From positions 1-53,737 of the forward strand of contig JAGEMR010000176.1 in NCBI GenBank assembly GCA_021030915.1: a stretch of 53,737 bases of DNA. Direction: 5' to 3'. The translations under genes and the position numbers were made by a program. This document shows positions 33,105 to 44,267 of the stretch, piece by piece. The notes below the pieces were generated by a model, which was given only the letters and a program-made list of their open reading frames with translations, was not told the origin of the DNA and searched no databases. Source of the DNA: Astrothelium macrocarpum (Eukaryota > Ascomycota > Dothideomycetes > Trypetheliales > Trypetheliaceae). Position 1 is the first letter of the stretch, and each line of letters begins with the position of its first letter.

Positions 33105-34080
33105 TCAGGCTAGGTCCGATGGATACTTCCTATCCTGTGCCTCTCTCGCCGCCTTTGCTGCCTTTGCTGCCTTTGCCTTTTCCCTCAACAATTTCCTTGT
33201 GCTTCGCAGATCCGGCGGCTTCTCTATTCCTAGCTCTATCCTCAGCTCGTCCACGTCTCTCTCCAATTGCTCTTCCCAATAGACGTTTATTATTTCGTTG
33301 CCTTTGAGCCCATTGGCAAGCGCCCAAGGAAAATATGTGGTGAAGAATCTCTCCCTCTCAGCCTTTTTCAGCCTGAGCACAGCCATCAAACTCAACCCTG
33401 TCATTGGTAGCAGAGTATTGGCATACTCAAACGCCTTTAGCGCTACCTCGCCTTCGATGATCACAGGAAGACCAGTCAAGGCATGACTAAAATCGTGGCA
33501 TTCCCTGTAGCGCTGCATGACGTAGGCGCATTCCTCATCATCTATGTATCGCACTTGACTCCGTGTATCCGGGCCTACACCTTCACGATCAAGCCAAGCT
33601 ACGTAGGTCCGTCCAACTGTGTTACGGGGTAATGTGCGGAGGTAGGACATTGAAAGGGTTTGGGATGTTATGCGAGGACGGTCACGTAAAATGCGTCTCC
33701 CAGTTGCAGAAGCGAGCATAGCATCGCGAAGTCGGTAGATGAAGTATGGCGTTGCTGTTGCTTCACCTAAAGCCGCGATAAGATCTGTAGGTTGAGTGTC
33801 ACTTGCAATCCAATGAATTGAGTTATTGTTTTTGTGAAATGAATTGGAGCAAGCAACAAGTCTTACCTCCCCTCCTAGGATTAAGGAGGGAGCCCAATGC
33901 CGAGCCGATAGCCAAGCTGCCTCGCTCAAGTGTCGTGAGAGGAACATGACCTTCATAATTGGGAGATGGACGGTTTAAAACAGAGAAGAGCCGCACGCTG
34001 GCAGGCGCCGTCAGTAAAGACTTCAGCACAACAGCAGACTGTCTGCTCTGCAGCAATGAGCGATGGAGATGATTTGCCAT
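33105..34080 (-). CDS. COQ4: ubiquinone biosynthesis protein COQ4, mitochondrial
   Basis: Exons are 34080-33867 and 33784-33105, giving 297 aa; the 82-nt intron (gtaaga...ctacag) is phase 1. COQ4 organises the coenzyme Q synthome on the matrix face of the inner mitochondrial membrane and takes part in decarboxylation and hydroxylation of the ring. Residues 1-32 are rich in Arg, Ser and Leu, a mitochondrial presequence. Then RPSPNYEGHVPLTTLER, DLIAALGEATATPYFIYRL, GRRILRDRPRI and the zinc motif ECHDFSHALTGLPVIIEGE (HDxxH...E) follow, with PWALANGLKGNEIINVYWEE near the end. The C-terminal Lys/Ala tail (KAKAAKAAKAARE) is species-specific. It is convergent with PDCD5, 172 bp apart. Confidence 0.95.
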
Positions 34081-34931
34081 GAACGAGTATTACAATTCAT
34101 GGTACTGATGTAGAAGTTCAGATTAAGTTGCACGTGGCAGGGCATCCGATCGTCGCACATGTGCACCAGGTACGCTACGCAACTACAGCGAGTCAAGTGC
34201 AGTCCCTGCATTTACCGCCCAGAAGCCTCATATTTCTCTCAATTTGAACGAGTATTGGGGGTCTCTAAAATGTACGAGCGGCCAATTTTCGGTTTTTGCG
34301 GTCCATGACATTTGTCATTGCGTCTACCTGTGGCCACACTTTTCGGCATGGTATGGCTACGGCTATACTACGTGTAGTCATGTTTTGGCGACTTAGAGTA
34401 AGCGTGCATGACGCTTAGCAGACGTATTTGTTTCTTACCTTACTTCTTAATACTGGTGCTCATGTCCCTCTTACGAGAGACTCAATCCTTTTCTATCAAG
34501 AGAATGAAATCAGTGGCCGTCTACTATGCGGATCACAACAAATAGTAGCTGTGATTAATTATTGCACTGGACTTTGATGCCAAACAGTACGCAGATGCTA
34601 ATCAATTTCTAGCAAATGGCTTGCACATATATTCACCCTCGCAACCCTAACTGAATTTCTACTAACCAAAAGCTAATTTGGCTGATTTCCGCCCCTAACG
34701 GCACCAACATTGGCGCTAGGAAGCTGAATGAAGACTAATGACTCGTACAATTTCTTCGCATGTCTTATGGCTACTCAATACTTACAGACTTCTGTGTTTT
34801 CTGATATTAACTTCAATCAATTGACCATGTCCTTGTGCGCTTCATTCTGGTAAACAGTAAGGTTGAGAATACGCCTCTGCGAAATTCATTCCAATACATC
34901 TCGCCTTCCAGTCACCGACCTTTTTACTACA
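34081..34931. other. intergenic stretch upstream of COQ4 and the next membrane protein
   Basis: The two genes diverge here. There is an AT-leaning middle portion (about 34500-34850) and no convincing gene or RNA. Confidence 0.4.
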
Positions 34932-36258
34932 ATGAGCATCTTTTCTTCGGTTTCGTTCCTTTTCAATGGCCTACCCGTAGCAATGTTGAGTCGCGACTAC
35001 TCAATTGCAGACGCATGGAAGGCACACAATAAAGCTCTACGGATACGTTCCAAATGGTCAATGCTCCAACACGAATACGGTGTACCAACGGCAATCGTCC
35101 TCGTTACTATATTCCAGGATGCGCTGGCGCTTATGGAGCGTGTAGAGACCCATGTACTTAAAGACGACACTGCCCAAGAGGTCGTGACATTTATAGTTTC
35201 CTTGACGACCAGCTTCAACATGATTGGCGTTGCGGTGAGTCTGGCGACTGTGTAGCAAACGAAAAGGAGACCTGACGTACTTGGAGGGAGCAATTATGGC
35301 GCAAGTAGCTATTACTGCGCTTTCGTTGAATAATCTGCAAGATGCGCATTGGACTGCCGAAGCCATGTTTATCGCCAGTCTCGTCACAGGCGCGCTTTCA
35401 GTATTTTTCGCCTGTATTGTCCAGCCGGCAGTAGTTGGTTTACATAGCGCAGAGGACATAAAGGACTGGCTAAGCAAGCCCATCAAGCACGACCGAAAGA
35501 TTGAGATTGACAGCGTGGTGAAACGATCGCAGGCTGCGCTTGATCACGGCAAAGCCGGCCAAATGCCGCTGTACGAAATCATGATGTTAGAAGAAGAGCT
35601 CGACCTTGGTCTCCGCCGTAATCGATGGAAAGTAGCTTCTGCTTACTCTGCCATGATGCTGATCGCACCTTCGAAGCTCCTCGCGTTCTCATTGGAATTC
35701 TTTGTGTCTGGACTTGGCCTTTATCTCGGTCTAGTGTTTGGCAAGAATCTCATCCCTACCTTTGGGTATGGAGGTCAAATGGCAATTCTTATCGTGTTTG
35801 CGCTGACCACATCCATTGGCCTGGCATTTTTCTGGGTACCAAAAGCTTTCAAATCCGTGGAATCTTTTCTCGACAAGAAATTCGCCAACATACTCCAGGA
35901 ACTTCACTTGTACAAGATGACAACCTGCCAACCTTCGGAGCACGCTCTTCCTCGTCAAACTAGAAGCTTCCCTCAGGAAACTGACAGCAAGGCAAGCACC
36001 TACGCTAGAGACGTAGACTTTGAGCCCTTAGCCCCAAAACATACGCATACCGACACAACCCTGGCAGCAGCGAGCGGAGGTATTATTATAAAGTCTCCAC
36101 CACAGCAGCCGCCAAGTGTTTCGATGCCTCGATCGAGGGCTTCACCTCCCGAAGATGGATCATTCCAAAGCGCTTTGGAGGAATTTCTCAAGGCACAAGA
36201 GAATATGGCGGAAGCGGTGCAGAACATGTTAGATTATCACAAGCAAATGGCTAAGTGA
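34932..36258 (+). CDS. fungal multi-pass membrane protein of unknown function
   Basis: Exons are 34932-35234 and 35287-36258, giving 424 aa; the 52-nt intron is phase 0 (GVA-GAIMAQ). I recognise only a general fungal type. Hydrophobic spans appear at about residues 48-62, 82-102, 104-118, 130-155 (MFIASLVTGALSVFFACIVQ) and two or three between 225 and 300 (LAFSLEFFVSGLGLYLGLVF; MAILIVFALTTSIGLAFFWV). A hydrophilic loop HSAEDIKDWLSKP lies between. The last 100 residues are disordered, Pro/Ser-rich, ending in a short amphipathic helix (ALEEFLKAQENMAEAVQNML). No enzyme motif is visible. It converges on the C1D gene, 191 bp away. Confidence 0.65.
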
Positions 36259-36449
36259 GAGAAGCCGCAGAAAAGTGTCTTCGATGGTTGGTCAGAGGTT
36301 TTTAGAGACATCAAAAGGTCTAGGTGGTAGTATTGGTTATCTCACGAAAGCATTCAAAAAAGCCATCAGCGCAACGCCAGCTCTGGCACCCTGGGGTATC
36401 TTAGATCAAGGCCGAATCGTTTACGATCAGAAAGTCGAGAAAATTGAAG

Positions 36450-37093
36450 TCAAGAAGTAGAAGGCCCTGCACCGCTTTCGGGTCGTCCCTTCTTTGCCGA
36501 CTTTTTGTCTTCCCGACTCTTGCGATACTTTTTCCGCCGCCTCCTAAGCTCACGGTCCTCGTGTGCCGCGTCTTGATCCAATTTTCTCTTCAACGAGTCC
36601 ACCCATTCAGGTTGGGGAGGAGCCGTGTGGACTCCAGCCTGGACGAAGCGACGTGCAGCATCCTTATCTACCGATAGCTTAGGTTTGGTGTCGGGTTGGG
36701 TAGCTTTGCGGACTTTTTGAAAGTATTGCTCTACCCGGGTGAGCTCGGTCTGAACTGCGTGTTCCTTGGTGTTCGTGCCATTGAGGCCAAGGTACGCTTC
36801 GATCCGATGTCAGCGACATCAAACCTGTAAATGTTGCTACGTGTGTGAATGTAAATAGACACGATGTACATACAAGATAGTATCGATTCGATCGCGTACG
36901 TGAGTAGACAGTAAAGCTTCGCCTTGTCAAGCACTGGCAATTTATTCAGAGTCTCCGATAAGTCTTGCTCAAGAAGTGGCTTTAGCCCAGCTTCTAGCTG
37001 GTCTATGTTGGTCTCGAGATCTTTGAGTAACGGACTGATGTCTGGTGCATCCAGAGCGTTCCCAAGAGACTGTGCAACGCTGTTGTCTGTCAT
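36450..37093 (-). CDS. exosome cofactor C1D / Rrp47 (LRP1) family protein
   Basis: Exons are 37093-36874 and 36796-36450, giving 188 aa; the 77-nt intron (gtatgt...atcgaag) is phase 1 with a gctgac branch site. C1D/Rrp47 binds the exosome nuclease Rrp6 and helps process rRNA, snRNA and snoRNA in the nucleus. The N-terminal Sas10/Utp3/C1D domain is seen as a helical pair (SPLLKDLETNIDQLEAGLKPLL, LPVLDKAKLYCLLTYAIESIL), then SYLGLNGTNTKEHAVQTELT and RVEQYFQKV. The C-terminus is lysine/arginine-rich (RRRKKYRKSREDKKSAKKGR), the expected RNA-binding and nuclear targeting tail. It diverges from the ketopantoate reductase gene. Confidence 0.9.
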
Positions 37094-37342
37094 TTTGGAG
37101 CATTTGGATGATTCTTTGATTTATTCAAGTCGAGAACTGGATGTGTTTTCGCTCTTGCGGGACTCTCGGTTCGTTGTCAGCTTTGGTCATAGTGATCCTG
37201 GAATTACCTTAGGTAGGTACACACGAAATTGAATGCATTGGCTCGTTACCAAGATGTAAACGATGACTAAGCGATAAGCTAATGATAGCATCGGCTGTGC
37301 AACACAAAGTACCTCGAATTCTTGTCTGAATTTAATATTTGA

Positions 37343-39022
37343 TTCTATTCTAATGAAGGAGCAGGCATTGCTCGTTTTTCACCCTGTCGCTTCTTAGACC
37401 TCCATCGCCGCTCTCGCGGTTTCGCTCGCGAGGTCCGTCTCTACGATGCTTCCAAGGTAGCATTGTCTACTTTCGTATGGAATTTTCACATTCCGGAGAC
37501 AGACAAAAAGTTTGGTGGCGTGCCAGAGAAACGCAAGTCCTCAAGTCATGTCAAATACCTACAATACGCTTCTAACAGAACATACAGTGAGCCAGTAAAT
37601 GAGCAACAGTCTCAAGAACAATCGGCTTCGAAATATACCTTCGGAGATGATGCCTATCAGCCTCTTGCCAACGTACCGCGACGCATTCACATAATAGGTA
37701 CCGGTAATGTCGGAAAGCTTGTGGCACATTCTCTTCGCAGCCTCTCTCAGCCTCCTCCAGTTACACTAATATTCCATAAGCCTGGACTCATCACCGAGTG
37801 GAAGAATGAGAAGGAGAGCATCAACGTTACAACACATGGCGTCACTGAGGCGAAGACCGGGTACGATATCGAGCTCGCCATCCCTCCAGAAATTGAGCAT
37901 GGAAGGATAGTCAGGCCAAATAGCTTCAGACCCGATCGCCAAAGTGCCGAGCAAAATGACGGAGAGATGAACGTAGAACCAGACAACACCTCGCTGGTCG
38001 GACCACTTCCATCCGCGAGTAAATATGAGTCAGACGAACCGATCCACAACCTAATAGTCTGTGTCAAGACATGGCAAACTGTTGCCAGCCTACTGGCCGT
38101 TCGCCACCGACTGACCCACGATTCCGCAGTCTGCTTTTTGCAAAACGGCATGGGCGTTCTTGACGAGGTCAACGAAAGAGTCTTTCCCAATGAAGCCACC
38201 CGACCCGCCTACATGCTCGGTATAATCTCCCATGGCGTTCACAGCGACAATCAGACCCAGTTCTCCGTAGCCCACGTTGGTTTTGGAACCATCCAACTCG
38301 GCATCATGCCACAATACAAAGTCTCAACAAAACCTCCTCCTGAGCCTCTCACACCCGACCTCGGCTTCCTCAGCGACACCGCCTCCATTGACCACACCCA
38401 CTCAACCCCCGATTCTTCTGCCGACGACAACCCCCAAGAAAAGAAAGAAGTCATTTGGTCGTCGACCGCGCGCTACACCCTCCGCACACTCACCAGCTCC
38501 CCCGTGCTCGGCGTCGTCGGCGTCTCCCCCCACGACCTCCAACTCGCACAGCTCGAGAAGCTCGCCGTCAACAGCATCATCAACCCGCTGACGACGCTGC
38601 TCGACGCGCGCAACGGCATGCTGCTCTTCAACTACGCGCTGTCGCGCACCATGCGGCTGCTGCTCGCCGAGACGAGTCTGGTGCTGCGCTCGCTGCCGGA
38701 GCTGCAGGGGACGCCGAACCTGCGGCTGCGCTTCAGTCCGGACCGGCTGGAGACGCTGGTGGTGTCGGCGTGCAATGGCACGGCGGAGAATGTGAGCAGT
38801 ATGTTGGCGGATGTGCGCATGGGGCGGCAGACGGAGGTGAGGTATATCAATGGGTATGTGGTGAAGAGGGGGGAGGAGATGGGGATCAGATGTGCGATGA
38901 ATTACTTGGTGATGCAGATGGTGGAGGGGAAGGCGCAAATGACGAGTCGGGAGGTAAGGGATGAGGTGCCGATGGTGGGGAGTGAGGAGCGGGAGAGGAG
39001 GGAAGAGAGGTTGAAGCTGTGA
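37343..39022 (+). CDS. 2-dehydropantoate 2-reductase (ketopantoate reductase), mitochondrial-type
   Basis: It reduces ketopantoate to pantoate with NADPH in the vitamin B5/CoA pathway. Open from 37343 to the stop at 39022; a TGA precedes it and no in-frame ATG exists before the conserved part, so a 5' exon or other start is missing. Family-like residues already begin near 37421 (REVRLYDASK...WNFHIP). The Rossmann motif is IHIIGTGNVGKLVAHSL. Then come VTLIFHKPGL, NLIVCVKTWQTVASL, FLQNGMGVLDEVNE (with the conserved Asn), GIISHGVHS and, in the C-terminal helical domain, QLEKLAVNSIINPLTTLLDARNG (catalytic Lys region), RFSPDRLETLV, EVRYINGYVVKRGEE. The 520 aa or so exceed bacterial PanE (about 300) because of an N-terminal extension and a linker, normal for this fungal subgroup. 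Confidence 0.85.
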   Translation, partial: FYSNEGAGIARFSPCRFLDLHRRSRGFAREVRLYDASKVALSTFVWNFHIPETDKKFGGVPEKRKSSSHVKYLQYASNRTYSEPVNEQQSQEQSASKYTFGDDAYQPLANVPRRIHIIGTGNVGKLVAHSLRSLSQPPPVTLIFHKPGLITEWKNEKESINVTTHGVTEAKTGYDIELAIPPEIEHGRIVRPNSFRPDRQSAEQNDGEMNVEPDNTSLVGPLPSASKYESDEPIHNLIVCVKTWQTVASLLAVRHRLTHDSAVCFLQNGMGVLDEVNERVFPNEATRPAYMLGIISHGVHSDNQTQFSVAHVGFGTIQLGIMPQYKVSTKPPPEPLTPDLGFLSDTASIDHTHSTPDSSADDNPQEKKEVIWSSTARYTLRTLTSSPVLGVVGVSPHDLQLAQLEKLAVNSIINPLTTLLDARNGMLLFNYALSRTMRLLLAETSLVLRSLPELQGTPNLRLRFSPDRLETLVVSACNGTAENVSSMLADVRMGRQTEVRYINGYVVKRGEEMGIRCAMNYLVMQMVEGKAQMTSREVRDEVPMVGSEERERREERLKL

Positions 39023-39262
39023 GACTAGTCAGATGCATATCTGCAGGGTAAATAGTGTGCCAAGCGTATGTCCGGATGTTTTTGTGAATATGGAGTATAT
39101 AGATATACAGTGCGATGTGTATACAAATCTATTCAATGTACAAGTCTATTTTTTGCCTCCACAATTGGTGACTTAGCAGCCAACGAGTTGACAGTGATGA
39201 TACAAATGCAAGGAAATCTCTCTCCACCATCTATCCGCCTCCAAGCAATCTCATCACGACCT

Positions 39263-41403
39263 CTACAACTGATCCAACAATCCCTCCGCCTCCAACATCA
39301 ACACAATCTGATGTACAATCGTCCGCACATTCGTTTTCTCCACATCAACCACCAAATCCGGCTTCATAGGATCTTCATAAGGATCATCCACCCCAGTGAA
39401 CCCTTTAATCTCCCCCTTCCTCGCCTTCGCATAGATGCCACGCTTATCCGTCCGTTCGCAATACTCCAAGCTCGTATTCACATGCACCAAGATAAACGTG
39501 CCATACTTCTCCACCATCTCCTTCGCCTGCGCGCGCGACGCCTCGTACGGGGCAATGGGCGCAGCAATCACCGCGGCGCCGCTCTTGGTCAGCTCGGCGG
39601 CGACGAAGCCGATGCGGCCGACGTTGCGGTTGCGGTCGTCCTTGGAGAAGCCCAGGTCGGAGGACAGCTCGGCGCGCACCGTGTCGCCGAGGAGCAGCGA
39701 GACGGAGCGGCCGCCCTGCTGGTTCAGCGTGACGTTGAGGGCGCGCGCGATCGCGTCTTTGCCGGAGTTGAGGTAGCCCGTGAGGAAGATGGTGAAGCCT
39801 TGCTTGTTGCGCGGTGGGTGGGATTCGCGCAGGACGCGGACGACTTCGCCGTAGGAGAACCATTCGGGGATGGGGGCGCCGGTGCGTAGGCGTTTGCGGA
39901 GTTCTAAGGTAGACAATCAGTTATGCAAGTTTTAAGGAGATGTTGCGTAGGAAATAACTTACCAGTGCCGCTAATGTCCATGGTGCGAGTGCCGGCTTCA
40001 ACCTCGTCCTTGGGACGGTATTCGTCGGTGTCGGGGCAATATGTCATCTGCTGGAATGGCACCACTTCGATACCCAGTTCGTCTCGGTATTTCTCAACCG
40101 CGTCTTGAGCATCATACGGACCGTAAAAATCCACGCCCTTGCTATTCTTGCCTGGACCAGCGTGGTCACGACCAACAATGAAGTGGGTTGCACCATGGTT
40201 CTTGCGAATAATGGCATGCCAGATGGCTTCACGAGGACCACCCATACGCATGGCAAGCGGAAGGAGTCCAAGAACAGCCATACCGTTGGGATAACGAGGA
40301 AGGAGCGCTTGGTAGACACGAACTCGGGTGAAGTGGTCAATGTCACCAGGTTTCGTCAAGCCGACGACTGGGTGGATAAGGACGTTGGCTTGACGGGCAC
40401 GAGCAGCGCGGACAGTGAGTTCACGGTGAGCGCGGTGCATTGGGTTTCTGCATGTCGTGAGTTGGGAAAAGGTCTCTGGAGAGGAAAAGGCCTACCTTGT
40501 TTGAAAAGCGACAACACGAGACCAGCCCAGCTTGTCAAAATGAAGACGAAGTTCTGCTGGAGAATCTAGCTATTATCAATATGCAGGTCCAGTCACTATA
40601 GCCTTGCCCTAGAAGCTTACATCGAAGGGCAACATAATCGTAGTGCATTAAGCGATCAATGGCATTGATCTTGCCCCCAACATAATGATCTCCAGCCGTG
40701 TTGTATAGATATTTGATGGCGGGATGCTCCTGGTCGCCTCCAAAAACCTTCTTCGCCTCATTTGCCCTTGATTACAAACGTCAGTGTATGGTCAATCCCA
40801 TCCTTTTTTTTTAGCGCTCACTTGTTCGGCTGGTAAATATCATCGACGGTTATGATTCCGAGGTTACGGTCGTCACGGAAATCACGAAGGGTAATTCGGG
40901 CACCAGGTCTAATGCCAGCCTCCTCTATCGTTTCTTTTGAAAGGTCAAGGCAGATTGGCATGGAAAAGAGGTTGCCATCTGCAAGCCGATTGTTTTCAAC
41001 GACACTGCAAACTCGTGTTAGCAGATGTGTGTTGGGTTATCGTGTATGTGGCGGGTACTGAACATACCCATTATAGTCTTTTTCGTTCATAAAGCCTGCA
41101 TTTCGTCCTTATCAGAATTGTTGCACTCCTATTGGTCCCAAAGTTGTGGGAACTCGGGAGATCTTGACACCCACCTTCAAGTGGAGAAAAGCCACCATTG
41201 AGGATCAATTCCAAATCACAGAGCTGTCGCTCATTCAACACGACTGCTGGCAGTCTCTCGGCTTCTGTGGCAAGTTCTTGTCGTTTTGGTGCATCTCGAG
41301 CAATCAAGTCCTTGAGAACACCACCTAGAGAAGCTTGTGAGCAAGCATTTCAATGGGGGAGGACACACAGGAATCGCTGTTTACCATGAGGAGGGTTTGC
41401 CAT
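39263..41403 (-). CDS. MET3: ATP sulfurylase (sulfate adenylyltransferase)
   Basis: It makes adenosine 5'-phosphosulfate (APS) from ATP and sulfate, the first step of sulfate assimilation, in the cytosol. Eight exons: 41403-41385, 41324-41175, 41095-41068, 41004-40822, 40766-40621, 40565-40496, 40447-39963 and 39903-39263. They total 573 aa, the exact usual fungal length. The start is MANPPHGGVLKDLIARDAP. Active-site motifs are FQTRNPMHRAHREL (QxRNPxHxxH) and HFIVGRDHAGPG, both in the middle. The C-terminal 200 residues are an APS-kinase-like domain (GFTIFLTGYLNSGKDAIARAL) with a degenerate P-loop (GYLNSGKD), which in filamentous fungi is an allosteric site for PAPS rather than an active kinase. 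PAPS reductase lies next upstream in the same direction. Confidence 0.96.
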
Positions 41404-42267
41404 GGTGTTTTGAAGATAATGGTCAGGTGTAGAGTCGTCACAAAGTAGACTCAGGAGCAGATTATTTAGCTTATGAAAATCCGCGAAGGGTACGTCACAG
41501 GTTGATGGCTCGGCAAAGGTCGTACGGAATGAAAGGGGAATGGTGCTGATTTGCAACGGTCTGAATTGAGAAATTGAAAGCAAGAAGCAGAGCAAGTGGT
41601 CCAGATATGAAGTAGCGGTCCGGAACTCCAGGTGTTCAAAAGAACATGGTAAGTGTTTTGTTGGAGGCAAGGTGATTGCGTGGCCATCTCGACAGCTTGG
41701 ACTTGGGCAATTCCAGCGATACCTGGCTTGGTCAGTTTCAGGCTCTGCTTATGTTTCAAGCGACATCCGGGTATCAGTTGTCTCTTGCATGCAAAGCCAG
41801 AGTGAATGTGGGTCATGTGTTGCGTTTATTTGGCCATTTGTTGTTCCTGCATCCACTACACCGGAGAGAATCGTTATCCTGGCCCCCATTGACGCGATAG
41901 GGCTGCACCACCACCTGACGACGATCATCCGTCTTTTATTTCTCCCTGTCATGTCGAAGGAGCCAATGAGATGAGAAAGGAAAGATAAACGTAAGTATTT
42001 ATACAAGATTATGTCATTTGCGAAATTGCATTAAAGACTCATTGCTTTTGTCTGCTCTTATCTATCATGCCGAGATTGTACACTTTTCGAGGCTCGAGCA
42101 GAGCGCCGTGTACAAACCAGAGCTGTACCTCTCAACCAATCATAATCAAATGGACCTGGCCCCCCAATCGAGAGAACTCATTACAAACCCAGAATGCTTG
42201 CTCGCTGAACACGCTAAAACACAAAAAAACACATAGATTGTCATATCACCTCCATCAAGAACCATCG
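41404..42267. other. intergenic stretch upstream of MET3
   Basis: It is the promoter and leader region of MET3 and the 3' flank of MET16. I looked for the ATGRYRYCAT site of the Cys3/MetR sulfur regulator and for CACGTG and found no clean copy. Open frames here are chance. Confidence 0.4.
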
Positions 42268-43164
42268 TCATGCAATGTGCAATTGCGCATTCAGTGAACG
42301 ACCCAGCTCTTCTTCCCTCTCTCTGGACTCTTGCTGCGCCAAAAGCTGCGCATACCGTGACTTTTTGTTATGAATGCCACACTCGGTCTTTGCGCGCCCT
42401 TTCCATCTCCCCGCTCGTTCCTCCTCCCCATTCGCCACTGGCTGAGTAGAATGCCAGTCACCAATGCTCTTGTAGCCGCGATCAAGTAGCTCATTGTAAG
42501 GAACGTTATTGTCGGAAATGTAGTTCTGAACTTGGTCAAAGGTCCAATTAGCAAGGGGATTAACTTTGACGACACCCCGGTCATCGACTTCAATTACGTC
42601 CAAAAATTTGCGCTTGCCGCCTTGGCTTCGTCTTCGTCCCGTCAGCACCGCCTTGACTTGGAGATCAGCATAGGCTCGTTGCTGAGGCTCAATCTTGGCA
42701 ATCCAATCGTAGAGGTCTTCGCTGGACTCCCACAGCCGCTCACCATACTTGGCAGCGAATTCTTCTGGCGTCTCCACGGCTGCAGGCTTGTAGATGTGGA
42801 TGTTGACGTTTGCGTACTTCTTTTTGATTTGGTCAACCAAAATCAGAGTTTCGGAAAAGTGATGCAGCGTGTCCAAGAAGATCAGATCGGTCTGAGACTT
42901 GATTGGAGTTTGAAGTTTAGAGAGCATATCGAGAGTGACAAGACCGCTGAGACCAAAGGCAGTTGTTTGGTAGAGCGAAGGTAGCGTGGTAATGCACCAT
43001 TTGAGGATTTCTTGGGGCTCGAGCTGCTTCAATTGCTGATTGATGAACTTGAGATGAGGTTTCGCGAAGAGAATATCGGCAGAGAAAGCATAGTTGGATG
43101 AAGCACTTGCGTATCCAGACTCTTCTTTCCGAGGAGCCTCCTCCCATTCAGATGAAGATAACAT
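42268..43164 (-). CDS. MET16: phosphoadenosine phosphosulfate (PAPS) reductase
   Basis: It reduces PAPS to sulfite with thioredoxin, the third step of sulfate assimilation. Single exon of 298 aa; I use the ATG at 43164 because family similarity begins just after it, although the frame is open 96 bases further 5'. Motifs: TTAFGLSGLVTLDMLSKL (PP-loop-like nucleotide site), LIFLDTLHHFSETL, AVLTGRRRSQGGKR, VNPLANWTFDQVQNYI, and the C-terminal KTECGIHNKK, whose Cys is catalytic. The C-terminal tail after GIH is longer than in bacterial CysH, as normal for fungi. It is in tandem with MET3 (864 bp apart). Confidence 0.95.
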   Translation of the reverse strand: MLSSSEWEEAPRKEESGYASASSNYAFSADILFAKPHLKFINQQLKQLEPQEILKWCITTLPSLYQTTAFGLSGLVTLDMLSKLQTPIKSQTDLIFLDTLHHFSETLILVDQIKKKYANVNIHIYKPAAVETPEEFAAKYGERLWESSEDLYDWIAKIEPQQRAYADLQVKAVLTGRRRSQGGKRKFLDVIEVDDRGVVKVNPLANWTFDQVQNYISDNNVPYNELLDRGYKSIGDWHSTQPVANGEEERAGRWKGRAKTECGIHNKKSRYAQLLAQQESREREEELGRSLNAQLHIA

Positions 43165-44267
43165 GGTAGAAAAGCAAATCGGCTTGGCCCAATTCAAGGA
43201 TTCCAATGCAAAGATATGTAGGAGAGCGCAATGTTGTTGACTTGCTCGAAATATACGCACAAATACTCCAAACTTTGGTCGTAAAAAAAAACGATCAACT
43301 CAAAGGTTGGGAAAAAAAATCCCGCCCTGCAGCCGGTCTGCATATATTCTCGACGGGATCAGTAACATAATGGCTTGTCTTTCAAATCAAAAGAATAATT
43401 CTAGGCTTCTGATCGAGCACGCAATTTTAGCGCGTTTTCATTTGCCTCGAACACATTGCTCACAACCAATGAGACCCAGACCGGGTCAGCCAGGAATGAC
43501 AAAGAGCCTCGAGTTTTAGCCGATTCCGGAGGTAGACATTGCCGTCGCCCACTTCTCAAGAGCGGCAAATCTTACCTGCTTAGTCTCGGTCCCGTCTTCT
43601 TAGATGCCGTACACGATCATTGACGACAGAATTGCTTATTTCGTCCGATGGTGGAGATATGATGCCATCAAGCAACACCATGAATCTTGTAACAGAAGCT
43701 GTTCGAAAAAATTTTCCCCTGATTTCCCTGCGTCGAAACGGTCGCCTGTTGAGCACTAAATCCTGCGTCGACGAGCCGCACCGTCAGCCGCATGATTGCG
43801 ATCGATGGCGTGCTCCTGCAGGCCACCTTAGCAATGGGAACACATGCTTGCAAGCTGCCAAATGTAGCAGCAGTCTGGATTCAGGGGATAAAAGAAGAGC
43901 AAGAATCAGATCAGAGGACAGCCAAGGTATTAGAGTTTGATTCTCATCCGGCCATGCCGTAAATCACGTGTTGTACCATGACCCACTTCAGGTGCCTACC
44001 TTAGCCATCCTTGGTATAGCATTATCTGATACAAAATTCCTTTTGAACAAAGTCAAGGCGAAGTTACATTCATTCATGATGAGGCAGATTGTTTCAATAC
44101 GGCAGTTTATGCGCTTTGTAACACCTATGGCCACAAGAAGTAGTTGCAGCAGTCTTGCGTCAACCAGAACGATACTCAAACGGCTCCAAGCCGTTGAAAT
44201 GTCAACTCCCTAACCGCTATGCAAGATAGTAGTAGGAGCTCTTCAACACAATCTCATTAGTCCATTC
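43165..44267. other. intergenic stretch upstream of MET16
   Basis: MET16 promoter side and the 3' flank of the second MFS gene. A TCACGTG E-box (43964-43970), the Cbf1-type core seen at sulfur genes in yeast, lies about 800 bp from the MET16 start; at that distance its role is doubtful. No gene is seen. Confidence 0.35.

Noticed and set aside
36284..36460. Short plus-strand frame after the membrane protein gene
   Set aside because: It overlaps the end of the C1D gene, has no domain, and no splice junction joins it in frame to the upstream gene.
38402..38964. His/Arg-rich frames on both strands inside the ketopantoate reductase
   Set aside because: They are high-GC shadows of a well-supported coding frame.
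39263..39903. Separate APS kinase gene
   Set aside because: The exon phases join it to the ATP sulfurylase exons, the total of 573 aa matches fungal MET3, and the P-loop is degenerate, as in its allosteric domain.
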